Source: Paraglaciecola arctica BSs20135
GTDB taxonomy: Bacteria > Pseudomonadota > Gammaproteobacteria > Enterobacterales > Alteromonadaceae
NCBI RefSeq assembly: GCF_000314995.1
Contig: NZ_BAEO01000015.1
Coordinates: 124,001-188,000 of the forward strand
DNA: 64,000 nt
Direction: 5' to 3'
Part shown: positions 52,370 through 63,582 of the stretch, one piece after another
Layout of the letters: each line of letters starts with the position of its first letter
How positions within the stretch are numbered: the first letter of the stretch is position 1
The notes under the pieces: generated by a model
What the model was told of the DNA's origin: nothing
The model's input: the letters and a program-made list of their open reading frames with translations, nothing else
Database searches by the model: none
Translations under genes and position numbers: made by a program

Positions 52370-53669
52370 GGTAAAAAAGTGGTTAATTCCACTGGCTATA
52401 TTAGTGATCACCTTGGTTATCGCCAACGTTATTTTTAACAATCCTCCTGAAAGTAAAAGAGGAGGCCCCTCTGGCGCATCACAATTAACAGTCGAAGTCA
52501 CACAACTTAAGCCAGAACACTTTACTGTAGTTGTTGACACTTTTGGCACTGTGCACCCCAGAACTCAAAATGCCTTAGTGGCACAAGTTTCGGGGCAAAT
52601 TAACTATGTAAGCCCACAATTTAGAAATGGTGGATTCTTTTCCAAAGGTGATGTGTTACTTAAACTCGATCAACGGGATTATGTTGCAGATGTAAAAATT
52701 GCCGAAGCGGGTTTACTTTCAGCCGAACAAGTTCTTCTAGAAGAACAAGCCAATGCCAAACAAGCGCAAACCGATTGGAAACGCTTAGGTATGAGTCAGA
52801 CACCAAGCGATCTCGTGTTACGTAAACCGCAACTAGCAGCGGCTCAAGCGAGTTTATTATCCGCCGAAGCCCAATTAACCATAGCTAAATTGGCTTTAGA
52901 AAGAACCGAAATTACCGCACCTTATGACGGTAGGATACTGGAGCAACTGGTCGACTTTGGTCAAGTACTACCCGCAAACAGCCAAGTGGCAGAAATTTAC
53001 TCTACGGATTCGGTAGAAATTCGTTTACCTATAAACAACAGCGATATTGATTTAGTTAATTTCCCTGAAGAGTACCGTACTAACAATAGTATACAGTCTG
53101 TTATAGAAGCACGATTTACCTCTAGCCTAAGTAAAAATCAAACTTGGCTTGGAAAAATCACTCGTACTGAAGCTGCTATTGATAGCAACGCCCAACAACT
53201 TTACATAGTCGCACAAATTGAAGATCCCTATAACCCAAAATTACATCCAGGCCCATCAATTAAGATAGGACAATATGTGAATGCTGAAGTGCAAGGCAAA
53301 ACCCTGGATGATGCCATTGTGATAAACAACAGTGCAATTTACCAAGGCAGTTATGTGTACGTAGTGGAAAATGGCTTATTAAAAAGGCGTGATATTAGTA
53401 TTCGTTGGCAGAACAGTCAAAAAACGATTATCGAAAACGGTCTTAGCGCAGGTGAATTATTAGTAACCACACCTTTAGGTCAAGTAAGTTCTGGTACTCG
53501 TGTGAGTATTGCTGGCGAACAACAGCCACAGCGCAAACCTTCCCCTGAAAAGGAAGCAAAGTTACAACAAATGGCAAAAGAAATGGGGATCACAGTAGAC
53601 GAGCTTCGCGCGAAACGGTCAGCTGAAAGATCAAGCTCTGCTGCAACCAACACACAAAGTAGTCACTAA
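52362..53669 (+). CDS. RND efflux periplasmic adaptor (membrane fusion protein)
   Basis: A 435-residue HlyD/AcrA-type adaptor linking the inner-membrane pump to the outer channel. An N-terminal helix (WLIPLAILVITLVIANVIF) anchors it. It has the split biotinyl-lipoyl domain (TFGTVHPRTQNALVAQVSGQINYVSP and LERTEITAPYDGRILEQLVDFGQVL), a coiled-coil hairpin between them, and a beta-barrel region. The C-terminal 50 residues are charged and Gln/Lys-rich. It overlaps the channel gene, indicating a coupled operon. Confidence 0.93.
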   Translation: MSKVKKWLIPLAILVITLVIANVIFNNPPESKRGGPSGASQLTVEVTQLKPEHFTVVVDTFGTVHPRTQNALVAQVSGQINYVSPQFRNGGFFSKGDVLLKLDQRDYVADVKIAEAGLLSAEQVLLEEQANAKQAQTDWKRLGMSQTPSDLVLRKPQLAAAQASLLSAEAQLTIAKLALERTEITAPYDGRILEQLVDFGQVLPANSQVAEIYSTDSVEIRLPINNSDIDLVNFPEEYRTNNSIQSVIEARFTSSLSKNQTWLGKITRTEAAIDSNAQQLYIVAQIEDPYNPKLHPGPSIKIGQYVNAEVQGKTLDDAIVINNSAIYQGSYVYVVENGLLKRRDISIRWQNSQKTIIENGLSAGELLVTTPLGQVSSGTRVSIAGEQQPQRKPSPEKEAKLQQMAKEMGITVDELRAKRSAERSSSAATNTQSSH

Positions 53670-53718
53670 TGAGCCTATATTTTATCTCTATCCCATCGTC
53701 TAAGACTGGAGAACGAAC

Positions 53719-56700
53719 ATGATTGCTTGGTTTGCCCGAAACCATGTAGCAGCTAATTTGCTAATGATCACTATATTATTTGCTGGCGTTTATAGCCTGA
53801 CCAGTCGCATTCCGCTTGAAGTATTCCCGTCATTTGAAACTGATACTATTAGTGTCTCAGTAAGCTTACGTGGTGCTACTCCGGAAGATACCGAATTGGG
53901 TGTGGCTATTTTAGTCGAAGAAGCGGTACAAGATTTGGAAGGCATAGAACAAATCATCAGTGTCTCATCTGAAGGTTCGGCCAGAATTACTATAGATGTA
54001 GACTCTGATTATGACGCCCGAGAAATGCTGGCCGATATAAAATCACGAGTAGACGCCATTAATACCTTTCCGGCAGATGCAGAAAACCCGGTTGTATCTT
54101 TAGCTCAGCGAACACGCGAAGTGATTGCAGTGACGATTTCGGGCATTTATGGTGAAAAAGAAATCAACGAATTTGCCGAACATGTGCGCGATGATTTATT
54201 ACGTATTCCCGGTATCACTCAAGTAGCATTATCTGGTGTACGTGATTATGAAATTGCCTTAGAAATCCCTCAAGACCGATTACGCCAGTATGGTTTAACC
54301 TTGGCACAGGTATCGTCTGCAGTCGCTAATTCAAGTAGCGATATTTCCGCAGGTAATATCAAAACCGACGGGGGCGATGTATTAATTCGCTCAAAAGGCC
54401 AAGCTTATCGCAAAGATGAATTCGCCAATATTCCAATCAAAACCAACAGTGACGGCTCTATTTTACGACTAAAAGATATTGCCGATATTCAGGATGGTTT
54501 TGAAGAAACCCCGATACGTACCCGGTTTAATGGCAAACAAGCCGCTTTTATAGATGTCTACCGAATTGGTCAACAAAGTGCGGTGGAAGTAGCCGATAAA
54601 GTTAAACAATATGTAAAAGACAAACAACCTTTGATGCCCGAAGGTTACGAATTAAGTTATTGGGATGACGATTCGCAGATCGTTAAAAACCGTATTGCAA
54701 CTCTTACTGGTAGCGCGCTGCAAGGGGGGATCTTAGTATTACTTCTACTCACACTATTTTTGCGCCCTGCCATTGCATTTTGGGTCTTTATTGGGATCCC
54801 AGTATCTTTTATGGGCGCGTTTTTAGCCATGCCGTTTTTTGGCGTGACACTAAACGTTATGAGTCTATTTGGTTTTATTTTGGTGCTGGGCATAGTTGTG
54901 GACGACGCCATAGTCACGGGAGAAAACATCTATACCCATCTGCGAACCGCAGAATCTGGCGAAGAAGCGGCCATTAAAGGCACGCTAGAAGTAGCCACCC
55001 CCGTAACCTTTGGTATTTTAACCACTGTTGCAGCCTTTCTGCCTTTTGCTTTTATTGAAGGAAACCGTGGCGCATTGTTTGCACAAATTCCAGTGGTGGT
55101 TATTCCGGTATTATTGTTTTCATTAATCGAGTCTAAATTTGTATTACCTTCACACCTTAAACGCATCAAACTACGTAATTCAACGTCAGGAAAAGGTAAT
55201 CGCCTTGAGCAATGGCAGCAACGTTTCGCTGATGGTTTTGAAGCGGCTATTTTAAAGTATTATCAACCCTTGTTAGCCTTCAGTTTGCGCAATAAATTGG
55301 CAACCCTTGCCGTTTTTGTTGGAACATTCTCTATTATATTGGCGTTGTTGATGAGTGGATGGACTAAGTTTGTGTTTTTCCCACGCGTTCCTAGTGAAAC
55401 AGTCCGAGCAAGTTTAACCATGACCACTGGCACCACTTTTGAAGTCACCAATAAATACATAGTCAAAATGTCTGATAAAGCCGAAGAACTACGTGATAAA
55501 TATGTCGACAAAGATACTGGTCAAAGCGTGATCCTCAATGTATTAGCTTCTACAGGTGGTCGTGGTGGTTCGTCTAATGTAGGTTCAGTGCGCTTTGAAA
55601 TTATACCGCCAGAACAAAGAGAGTCCTCCATTACCTCTGCGGACTTAGTTCGTGAATGGCGTGAACTCATTGGCCCTATCCCAGGAGCTGAAAGTATTAC
55701 CTATCGAGCTGAGTTGGGACGTTCATCAGATCCTATTGATGTACAATTAAGTGGTAATTCCCAGGTAACCTTGCAAGAAATTGCCGATCAAATAAAAACT
55801 CGACTTGCCACCTACCCTACAGTATTTGAGATAGCCGATAGCCTATCTGACGGTAAAGAAGAATTACAAATTGAGTTGACCCAACAAGGCAAGGCATTAG
55901 GACTGACTCGGGTGAATGTGTCCAATCAAGTACGTAATGCTTTCTTTGGTAGCCAAGTACAACGTATTCAGCGTGGCCGTGATGATGTAAGGGTAATGGT
56001 AAGATTACCCATCAATGAGCGCCGTTCTTTGTCTGACTTACAAAACATCCTAATACAAACACCTTCAGGTGGTTCGGTACCTTTATCTCATGTCGCAACC
56101 CTTATTCCAGGTAAAAGTCCATCACAAATCACCCGCATCGATCGTTTTCGTACCGTCAGCGTGACTGCTGATGTAGAAAAACTCAATACCAATATGACTG
56201 TATTGCAGGCGGAATTATCTGAGTTTGTACAGCAACTGGTCAATCAATACCCAGGTATAACATGGAAAATGGAAGGTGAAGCCCGCGAGCAACGAGAGTC
56301 ATTTTCTTCATTGGGTATAGGTTTATTAATGGTTTTCTTTGCTATCTACTTACTACTGGCTATCCCGTTCAAATCCTATATTCAGCCCATAATTGTTATG
56401 AGTGTGATCCCATTCAGCATGATAGGTGCAGTAATGGGCCATTGGTTAATGGGGATGGAGTTGACCATAATGAGCATACTCGGCATGTTAGCTTTAGTAG
56501 GCGTGGTGGTGAACGACTCTCTAGTATTGGTAGACTTTATCAATAAAAAACGTCTTGAAGGTGGCACACTAATGGAAGCTGTAGTCGTAGCTGGAGCTTC
56601 GCGATTTAGGCCTATTATGCTCACCAGCTTAACCACTTTTTTTGGTTTAATGCCGTTATTGTTTGAAAAGTCGACTCAAGCACAATTTTTAATACCTATG

Positions 56701-56850
56701 GCGGTGTCTTTGGCCTTTGGTATTTTGTTTGCGACTTTTATCACCCTCATTTTAGTGCCAATCAATTATATGTTGGTTGAAAAACTAAAAGGTAACGCTA
56801 AGAACAGCACTCTAGTCCCTGAGGTGAACACGGTTCAAGTGAACGGGTAG
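53719..56850 (+). CDS. RND-family efflux permease
   Basis: A 1043-residue proton-driven exporter of the HAE group. N-terminal IAWFARNHVAANLLM is typical; twelve membrane helices are grouped as one, then five, and the same again, with two large periplasmic loops. The TM4 proton-relay motif is GIVVDDAIVTGEN, with a counterpart in TM10 (GVVVNDSLVLVDF). Substrate range is not predictable from sequence. GGAG precedes the ATG. Last gene of the operon, followed by a strong terminator. Confidence 0.95.
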   Translation: MIAWFARNHVAANLLMITILFAGVYSLTSRIPLEVFPSFETDTISVSVSLRGATPEDTELGVAILVEEAVQDLEGIEQIISVSSEGSARITIDVDSDYDAREMLADIKSRVDAINTFPADAENPVVSLAQRTREVIAVTISGIYGEKEINEFAEHVRDDLLRIPGITQVALSGVRDYEIALEIPQDRLRQYGLTLAQVSSAVANSSSDISAGNIKTDGGDVLIRSKGQAYRKDEFANIPIKTNSDGSILRLKDIADIQDGFEETPIRTRFNGKQAAFIDVYRIGQQSAVEVADKVKQYVKDKQPLMPEGYELSYWDDDSQIVKNRIATLTGSALQGGILVLLLLTLFLRPAIAFWVFIGIPVSFMGAFLAMPFFGVTLNVMSLFGFILVLGIVVDDAIVTGENIYTHLRTAESGEEAAIKGTLEVATPVTFGILTTVAAFLPFAFIEGNRGALFAQIPVVVIPVLLFSLIESKFVLPSHLKRIKLRNSTSGKGNRLEQWQQRFADGFEAAILKYYQPLLAFSLRNKLATLAVFVGTFSIILALLMSGWTKFVFFPRVPSETVRASLTMTTGTTFEVTNKYIVKMSDKAEELRDKYVDKDTGQSVILNVLASTGGRGGSSNVGSVRFEIIPPEQRESSITSADLVREWRELIGPIPGAESITYRAELGRSSDPIDVQLSGNSQVTLQEIADQIKTRLATYPTVFEIADSLSDGKEELQIELTQQGKALGLTRVNVSNQVRNAFFGSQVQRIQRGRDDVRVMVRLPINERRSLSDLQNILIQTPSGGSVPLSHVATLIPGKSPSQITRIDRFRTVSVTADVEKLNTNMTVLQAELSEFVQQLVNQYPGITWKMEGEAREQRESFSSLGIGLLMVFFAIYLLLAIPFKSYIQPIIVMSVIPFSMIGAVMGHWLMGMELTIMSILGMLALVGVVVNDSLVLVDFINKKRLEGGTLMEAVVVAGASRFRPIMLTSLTTFFGLMPLLFEKSTQAQFLIPMAVSLAFGILFATFITLILVPINYMLVEKLKGNAKNSTLVPEVNTVQVNG

Positions 56851-56860
56851 AAACAATACA

Positions 56861-56897
56861 AAAAAAGCTAAGACATTTAATATGTCTTAGCTTTTAA
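56861..56897 (+). terminator. Terminator of the RND efflux operon
   Basis: AAAAGCTAAGACAT and ATGTCTTAGCTTTT form a 14-base-pair stem with a short loop and terminal A/T-runs, starting about ten bases after the permease stop. It could also serve the remnant gene on the other strand. Confidence 0.88.
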
Positions 56898-56913
56898 AAG
56901 TCACTGCATGCAG

Positions 56914-57147
56914 CTAACGAGGCCGTCTTGGTGGTCGAACAGATGCATCACACAAAGCTGAATCATTATCTAATGCACAGCCCACTTCTCCAACATGACA
57001 GGCAATAATCGCATTTTTACCTGGTTCGGCAACATGAAAGTGATAACCCAACTCAGCAAATTCATGCCCGCCACAACGATCAAGATTAAGACGATTGTGT
57101 AACGGGAAGTCATCCATAGCGACCCCAATTGCAGCAGCATGGTCTTG
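56914..57147 (-). pseudogene. Remnant of a YHYH-domain protein gene
   Basis: An open minus-strand stretch of about 78 codons reads AAAIGVAMDDFPLHNRLN, then LDRCGGHEFAELGYHFHVAE, then a Cys-containing tail to a stop. This matches the C-terminal part of YHYH-domain proteins, in which DGFPIY, LDECNGH and GYHYHV occur in that order. The N-terminal two thirds and the signal peptide are missing; a stop codon (TAA at 57148-57150) lies immediately upstream in frame. An ATG at 57117 could start a 67-residue peptide, but decay is more likely. Confidence 0.6.
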
Positions 57148-57175
57148 TTAAATTGATACATCTAAAACCCTATTC

Positions 57176-59215
<2,040 letters not shown>

Positions 59216-59361
59216 CTAATTTTGTTTGTCACTTGCGCAAGTCTATCCCAATTTATTTGCAACGAGATGTAAAAGTTACAAAGAATTACATTTGAGAATG
59301 TTCACCAAGTACTTTTTTAGATAGGATGCGGTATTATTTTGTAACGAGTAGTATACCTATT

Positions 59362-61221
59362 ATGTCTTCAGGAAAAAGTTGGACGAAGTCGTTGTTTGTT
59401 GGTTTATGGAACACCCTTAATTTTAGCCGAAAATTGTTTTTCAACATTATTTTTATTGTTATCTTTTTAGCCATCATCTCTGTTTTTTTAAAAGATAATA
59501 ATACAATTACAGTGCCAGTCAATTCTGCCTTAGTACTTAAGTTATCCGGTAACCTGGTGATAGAAAAAGAAGCTGTCGACCCTTTCACCGAATTTATGCA
59601 AGAAGCTTTTGAACAAGAGGACGATAATCCAGAAATATTGCTGCAAGATGTATTACTGACTATCGAAAATGCCAAACAGGATCGTCGAATTAAAGTCTTA
59701 GTTTTAGACTTACACGGTTTGGGTAGTGCAGGTTTAGACAAATTAGAACAAATTGCGGTGGCATTAGAAGACTTTAAAGAAAGCGAAAAGCCTATCTATG
59801 CAATTGGCGATTACTATAGCCAAAACCAATATTACCTTGCCAGCCGTGCTGATCATTTATATCTCAACCCTATGGGTTTTATGATGTTTGAAGGATATGG
59901 ACGTTTCGGCATGTATTTCAAATCAGCTATCGAAAAACTTAAAGCTGAAACTCACGTCTTTAAAGTGGGCACTTATAAGTCAGCCGTTGAGCCTTACATT
60001 CGTGACGACATGTCAGACGCAGCAAAAGAAGCAAATAAGGCCTGGTTAACGGCCATGTGGACCCAATACAAAACAAGTGTTGCTAAAGCTCGCGGCTTAG
60101 ATGTTAATCATTTTGATGAAGAGCTAGATGTATTCTTAGAAAAATTTGAGCAATCAGGTGGAGACTTTGCACAATACGCATTAGATTTTGGTTGGGTTGA
60201 CGCACTTAAAACTCGCGAACAAGCCCTGCAAGAAATTGTTGCTGTAGTAGGTAAAAACGAAGATGGTATGGGTTTTAATGGTATTAGTTACAAAAATTAC
60301 CTGAATATCATCAAACCTGTACTACCTAACATGCCTAACAACTTAGATAAGGTCGCTATTGTTGTTGCTAAAGGCACCATATTAAATGGCACCAAAAAAC
60401 CCGGTCAAATAGGTGGTGACAGTACTGCTGAGTTACTACGTAAAGCGAGATATGACGATACTGTCAAATCAGTAGTGTTATATGTTGACTCTCCAGGTGG
60501 TAGTGCTTTTGCCTCAGAAATTATTCGTCAAGAAGTGGAAAACTTGCAGGCTGTAGGTAAGCCAGTTGTTGCCGTAATGAGTACCTACGCAGCATCCGGT
60601 GGATATTGGATTTCTGCTGGAGCAGACAAAATTCTGGCCGCACCTAGCACTATTACAGGCTCTATAGGTATATTCGGCATGTTTTTAACCTTTGAAAATA
60701 CCTTAGATTATTTAGGTGTACATACCGATGGCGTAGGCACCACCGAATTTGCCGGCATGGGCATCACCAAAACTCTTAACCCCAAAGTTGCTGCCATCAT
60801 GCAAAGAGGCATCGAACATGGTTACGATCAATTTATCTCATTGGTTGCAGATAAACGCGATATGAGCAAAGAGCAAGTAGACCAGATAGCCCAAGGAAGA
60901 GTTTGGATTGGAGACACTGCCTTAGAGTTAGGCTTAGTGGATGAGTTAGGTTACTTAAAAGACGGTGTGAAAGCGGCAGCTGCTTTGGCTAACCTAGAAA
61001 CCTACGATACCCAATATATCCAAAGAACTATGTCGAAAAGTGAATTATTCTGGAAAGAGTTATTCCAAAACGCCAGCGTGTCATTTGAAGGCGCTTTCAA
61101 AGTAGAAAAATCCAGTACTATTCTGAATCTTGTAAAAGAATTAACAACAGACATTGAAGCAGTTGCCAAACTGAATGATCCTAAAGGCGTCTATGCTTAT
61201 TGCTTAGCTTGTGAGTTGTAA
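59362..61221 (+). CDS. sppA: Signal peptide peptidase SppA (67K type)
   Basis: SppA is an inner-membrane serine protease that clears cleaved signal peptides. From ATG 59362 the protein has 619 residues, near E. coli SppA (618), with one N-terminal membrane helix (FFNIIFIVIFLAIISVFL). The Ser-Lys dyad is Lys206 (VGTYKSAVEP) in the first half and Ser412 (YAASGGYW) in the second, agreeing with Lys209/Ser409 of E. coli. An ATG 12 codons upstream is possible, but its AGG is too close to serve as a ribosome-binding site. Confidence 0.94.
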   Translation: MSSGKSWTKSLFVGLWNTLNFSRKLFFNIIFIVIFLAIISVFLKDNNTITVPVNSALVLKLSGNLVIEKEAVDPFTEFMQEAFEQEDDNPEILLQDVLLTIENAKQDRRIKVLVLDLHGLGSAGLDKLEQIAVALEDFKESEKPIYAIGDYYSQNQYYLASRADHLYLNPMGFMMFEGYGRFGMYFKSAIEKLKAETHVFKVGTYKSAVEPYIRDDMSDAAKEANKAWLTAMWTQYKTSVAKARGLDVNHFDEELDVFLEKFEQSGGDFAQYALDFGWVDALKTREQALQEIVAVVGKNEDGMGFNGISYKNYLNIIKPVLPNMPNNLDKVAIVVAKGTILNGTKKPGQIGGDSTAELLRKARYDDTVKSVVLYVDSPGGSAFASEIIRQEVENLQAVGKPVVAVMSTYAASGGYWISAGADKILAAPSTITGSIGIFGMFLTFENTLDYLGVHTDGVGTTEFAGMGITKTLNPKVAAIMQRGIEHGYDQFISLVADKRDMSKEQVDQIAQGRVWIGDTALELGLVDELGYLKDGVKAAAALANLETYDTQYIQRTMSKSELFWKELFQNASVSFEGAFKVEKSSTILNLVKELTTDIEAVAKLNDPKGVYAYCLACEL

Positions 61222-61260
61222 GCGCCTCAATAACATAGAAAAACTTGCCTAACCGGCTAT

Positions 61261-61305
61261 AAAAAAGCCCCAACCATGTTCGTCATAGTTGGGGCTTTCT
61301 TTTTA
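61261..61305 (+). terminator. Terminator of sppA
   Basis: AAAGCCCCAAC and GTTGGGGCTTT form an 11-base-pair stem with a 13-base loop, followed by CTTTTT, 40 bases after sppA. A-runs on the other side may let it serve the convergent thioesterase gene too. Confidence 0.92.
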
Positions 61306-61355
61306 ATAAGGATGACGTAAAAATAAAACGTTTTTAGCTCGTAATAACAATTCGT

Positions 61356-61847
61356 TTAGTTATCTACACTCAAAGCTGTTAATAACTCTTTATCCAAACT
61401 TTTAGCCGACTCTTTAGCCTGAATGGCATATTTTTCTAATGCAAAATCCTGTGTTGATTGAGGTTGCCAAGTAGGTACTTCAACAGGGTAACCCGCTTCA
61501 TCGCTTGCCACAAAAACCATAATGCAATGACCTGTTTCGACCATTTTATTTTGTTTAGGATCTCCAGCCACAATACGAATATAGATATGCATGCTGGTTC
61601 TACCTGTGTGCACTATCTTAGCTGTGAGGGTCACCATCTGCCCCACCAAGATCGGACGAATAAATCGAATGCCACCTATAGATACAGTTACACAATAATG
61701 TGCACTCCACTGAGCAGCGCAAGCGTAACCAGCTTGATCCATCCACTTCATCACAATACCACCGTGCACTTTGCCACCAAAATTAACATCAGTTGGTTCG
61801 GCTAAAAATCGAAAGTCCAAGGAGCGACGTAATTGTTGATCTTGCAT
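61356..61847 (-). CDS. Acyl-CoA thioesterase, YciA/BACH-type hotdog protein
   Basis: A single-hotdog-domain thioesterase of about 163 residues. FLAEPTDVNFGGKVHGGIVMKWMDQAGYACAAQWS is the conserved region with the catalytic Asn/Asp area and hotdog helix, and HTGRTSMHIYIRIVAGD is the second strand pair. The ATG at 61847 is preferred to a TTG four codons upstream. Such enzymes hydrolyse acyl-CoAs and may prevent CoA depletion during fatty-acid breakdown. Confidence 0.88.
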   Translation of the reverse strand: MQDQQLRRSLDFRFLAEPTDVNFGGKVHGGIVMKWMDQAGYACAAQWSAHYCVTVSIGGIRFIRPILVGQMVTLTAKIVHTGRTSMHIYIRIVAGDPKQNKMVETGHCIMVFVASDEAGYPVEVPTWQPQSTQDFALEKYAIQAKESAKSLDKELLTALSVDN

Positions 61848-61890
61848 TGATATACTCAAAAGGATTGGCTTTAGCTGATTATTGGTTAAA

Positions 61891-62424
61891 ATGAATCTAT
61901 TGTCAGTAACTCTTCTTATATGTAGAACATTTTTGTCATTTGATCCCCAACAATTAGTTATTCAAAAAGTTGAACAGTGTATTAGCCATGCTTCATCTGA
62001 TTTAAAGCAAAACTTCAGCTTGCCTAAAATAAGCTTTAACCAAAGGGGTAAAATTGCCGGTTGTGCGCGACTACAAATAAACGAATTACGTTTTAATCCT
62101 GTCTTACTCACTGACAATGTAGAAGCATTTTTGGAGGAAGTGGTTCCCCATGAAGTGTGTCATTTATTGGCCTATAAACTTTTTGGAAAAGTGCGCCCCC
62201 ATGGAAAAGAGTGGCAAAGCCTAATGCTTAAGCTTTTTAATTTAAAAGGCCAAACCTACCATCAAATGGACGTCACTAAAGTAAAAGGCAAAAGTTTTAA
62301 TTATCAATGTGAGTGTGGACCAATAGAGTTAGGAATAAGAAGGCATAATAAAGTGCTAAAGGGCCAACAAACCTACATTTGCAGAAAGTGTAGAAGCCCG
62401 TTAACAATCAATCTATCCGTTTGA
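61891..62424 (+). CDS. sprT: SprT-family zinc metalloprotease-like protein
   Basis: About 177 residues. VVPHEVCHLLAYKLFGKVRPHGKEWQSLM holds the HExxH zinc motif and third His of the SprT/Spartan family. The C-terminus carries a zinc-ribbon (CECGPIELGIRRH...YICRKCRSPL). Eukaryotic Spartan cleaves DNA-protein crosslinks; the role of bacterial SprT is not settled. The ATG at 61891 is favoured over TTG 61882. Confidence 0.9.
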   Translation: MNLLSVTLLICRTFLSFDPQQLVIQKVEQCISHASSDLKQNFSLPKISFNQRGKIAGCARLQINELRFNPVLLTDNVEAFLEEVVPHEVCHLLAYKLFGKVRPHGKEWQSLMLKLFNLKGQTYHQMDVTKVKGKSFNYQCECGPIELGIRRHNKVLKGQQTYICRKCRSPLTINLSV

Positions 62425-62433
62425 CCATATGGG

Positions 62434-62784
62434 TTAGTTGCTACTACTAGAACCTGAGCTTGATGTGGCAACTATAGTACTTGACGCCGCAGCTTGTTGT
62501 GACGCGACTTGATTCGAAATGGCTGCTGCCGAACTTTGATTTTCACTCGCAATAATACAAGCCCCAAAACCATAACCACTTAAACCATTTTCCCAAACAA
62601 TGTCACCTGTGTCGGCGTTTAAACAAAACAAGTGCCCACCAGAATAAGCAAAAACCTGATTATCTTCATAATAAACATTTGTGACACTACTAGAAGACTT
62701 TAACTTACTCGACCAAAGAATATCGCCCGTTGCTTTGTTTAAACAAACAGCCTTACCTTGTATGCCTATAAAAAGTTTTTTCAC
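62434..62784 (-). CDS. Short PQQ-like repeat protein with Ser/Ala-rich tail
   Basis: A 116-residue protein with two PQQ-type beta-propeller motifs: AVCLNKATGDILWSSKL and LFCLNADTGDIVWENGL. A full propeller needs seven or eight blades, so this is a fragment-sized repeat protein or forms oligomers. No signal peptide is present, unlike BamB-type proteins. Residues about 80-116 are Ser/Ala-rich low complexity. It starts with GTG and has TAGGGA upstream. Function unknown. Confidence 0.65.
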   Translation of the reverse strand: MKKLFIGIQGKAVCLNKATGDILWSSKLKSSSSVTNVYYEDNQVFAYSGGHLFCLNADTGDIVWENGLSGYGFGACIIASENQSSAAAISNQVASQQAAASSTIVATSSSGSSSSN

Positions 62785-62815
62785 ACTAAATTATCCCTAG
62801 CTACAATCATAATAT

Positions 62816-63262
62816 TTAAAACCAACGTTTAGTAAACGCCTTATCTAATTCATCAAAAGCAGTTTTTAATAGTCTCGCTAGTTCTTTATATTCAGGCTTG
62901 GCTTTGGGAGATTGCAATGCACAACCTTGCATCTGCATTTTGTGATGAATGTCTAGATACCAGCTTTTTAATGCCGGTGGCAAATTTTGATTTGAACGGT
63001 GCCCTAGCCACATTAAGCCTTGCATCGGTAGCGATAAAAAGAACGCTCCTATGGCTAAAGCCTGAGGTAAACGTTCGATACCTTGCAAATTAATTAATGC
63101 CGCAACCGTTAAAACGCCAAGAGCGGGCATCACTTTCATTGAAAGTTTAGTGGCTGAAATAACCCGGCACTCGGGAAACATGCCATACAACTGCTGTTGC
63201 ATAGGCCAAGTCTGCATATATTGCTGACCGTCTTTCACCATTGCTGTAATAGATTGTGCCAA
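62816..63262 (-). CDS. yfbV: UPF0208 membrane protein YfbV
   Basis: A 148-residue protein of the YfbV (DUF412) family. GQQYMQTWPMQQQL, two membrane helices (MPALGVLTVAALINLQ and AIGAFFLSLPMQGLMWLGHRS), and a late KPEYKELARLLKTAFDELDKAF match E. coli YfbV. E. coli YfbV limits the reach of MatP in the replication terminus macrodomain. GGAG lies eight bases before the TTG at 63262, supporting that start over the ATG seven codons later. Confidence 0.88.
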   Translation of the reverse strand: MAQSITAMVKDGQQYMQTWPMQQQLYGMFPECRVISATKLSMKVMPALGVLTVAALINLQGIERLPQALAIGAFFLSLPMQGLMWLGHRSNQNLPPALKSWYLDIHHKMQMQGCALQSPKAKPEYKELARLLKTAFDELDKAFTKRWF

Positions 63263-63582
63263 CTTGGTTACTCCATAATAAAGCTTGTGTGCATTCTAAC
63301 GGCTAAGTCACCCATAAGCTAACATCCTAAAGTTATATAAAGAGTGCTTTCTATAAAAAACTAACAATAAAAAACTAACAATAAAAAACTAACAATAAAA
63401 AACTAACTATAAACAAAATTATATATGAACTACACAGACATATTCATGATACGGATCATATTTTAATTACATAGATTAAAATTTAGTTTTCTAGCAACAT
63501 TGAAAGTAAAATACATGCCCATATGTCTAGGCCAATGAAACGTAAATGCGTATGCTAATTTAAAGAATATTTGGAGAGTTAA
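63263..63582. other. Non-coding divergent region between yfbV and trxB
   Basis: About 320 bases with no coding frame. It holds the four-copy 14-base repeat listed separately and presumably the promoters of both flanking genes. AT-rich -10-like sequences are too many to single out one. Confidence 0.5.
63352..63407 (+). repeat. Four tandem copies of a 14-bp AT-rich repeat
   Basis: TATAAAAAACTAAC (63352-63365) is followed by three identical AATAAAAAACTAAC units (63366-63379, 63380-63393, 63394-63407). It lies about 175 bases upstream of trxB. The identical copies suggest recent slippage and possible copy-number variation between strains. Confidence 0.92.

Noticed and set aside
56970-57161. Minus-strand frame encoding a hydrophobic 63-residue peptide
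   Set aside because: It overlaps the YHYH-domain remnant in another frame. The hydrophobic stretch is what the remnant sequence gives when read out of frame.
63352-63407. Possible CRISPR array
   Set aside because: The units are 14 bases with no spacers between them and no cas genes nearby; it is a simple tandem repeat. The 12-base array at 44634-44700 was rejected for the same reason.
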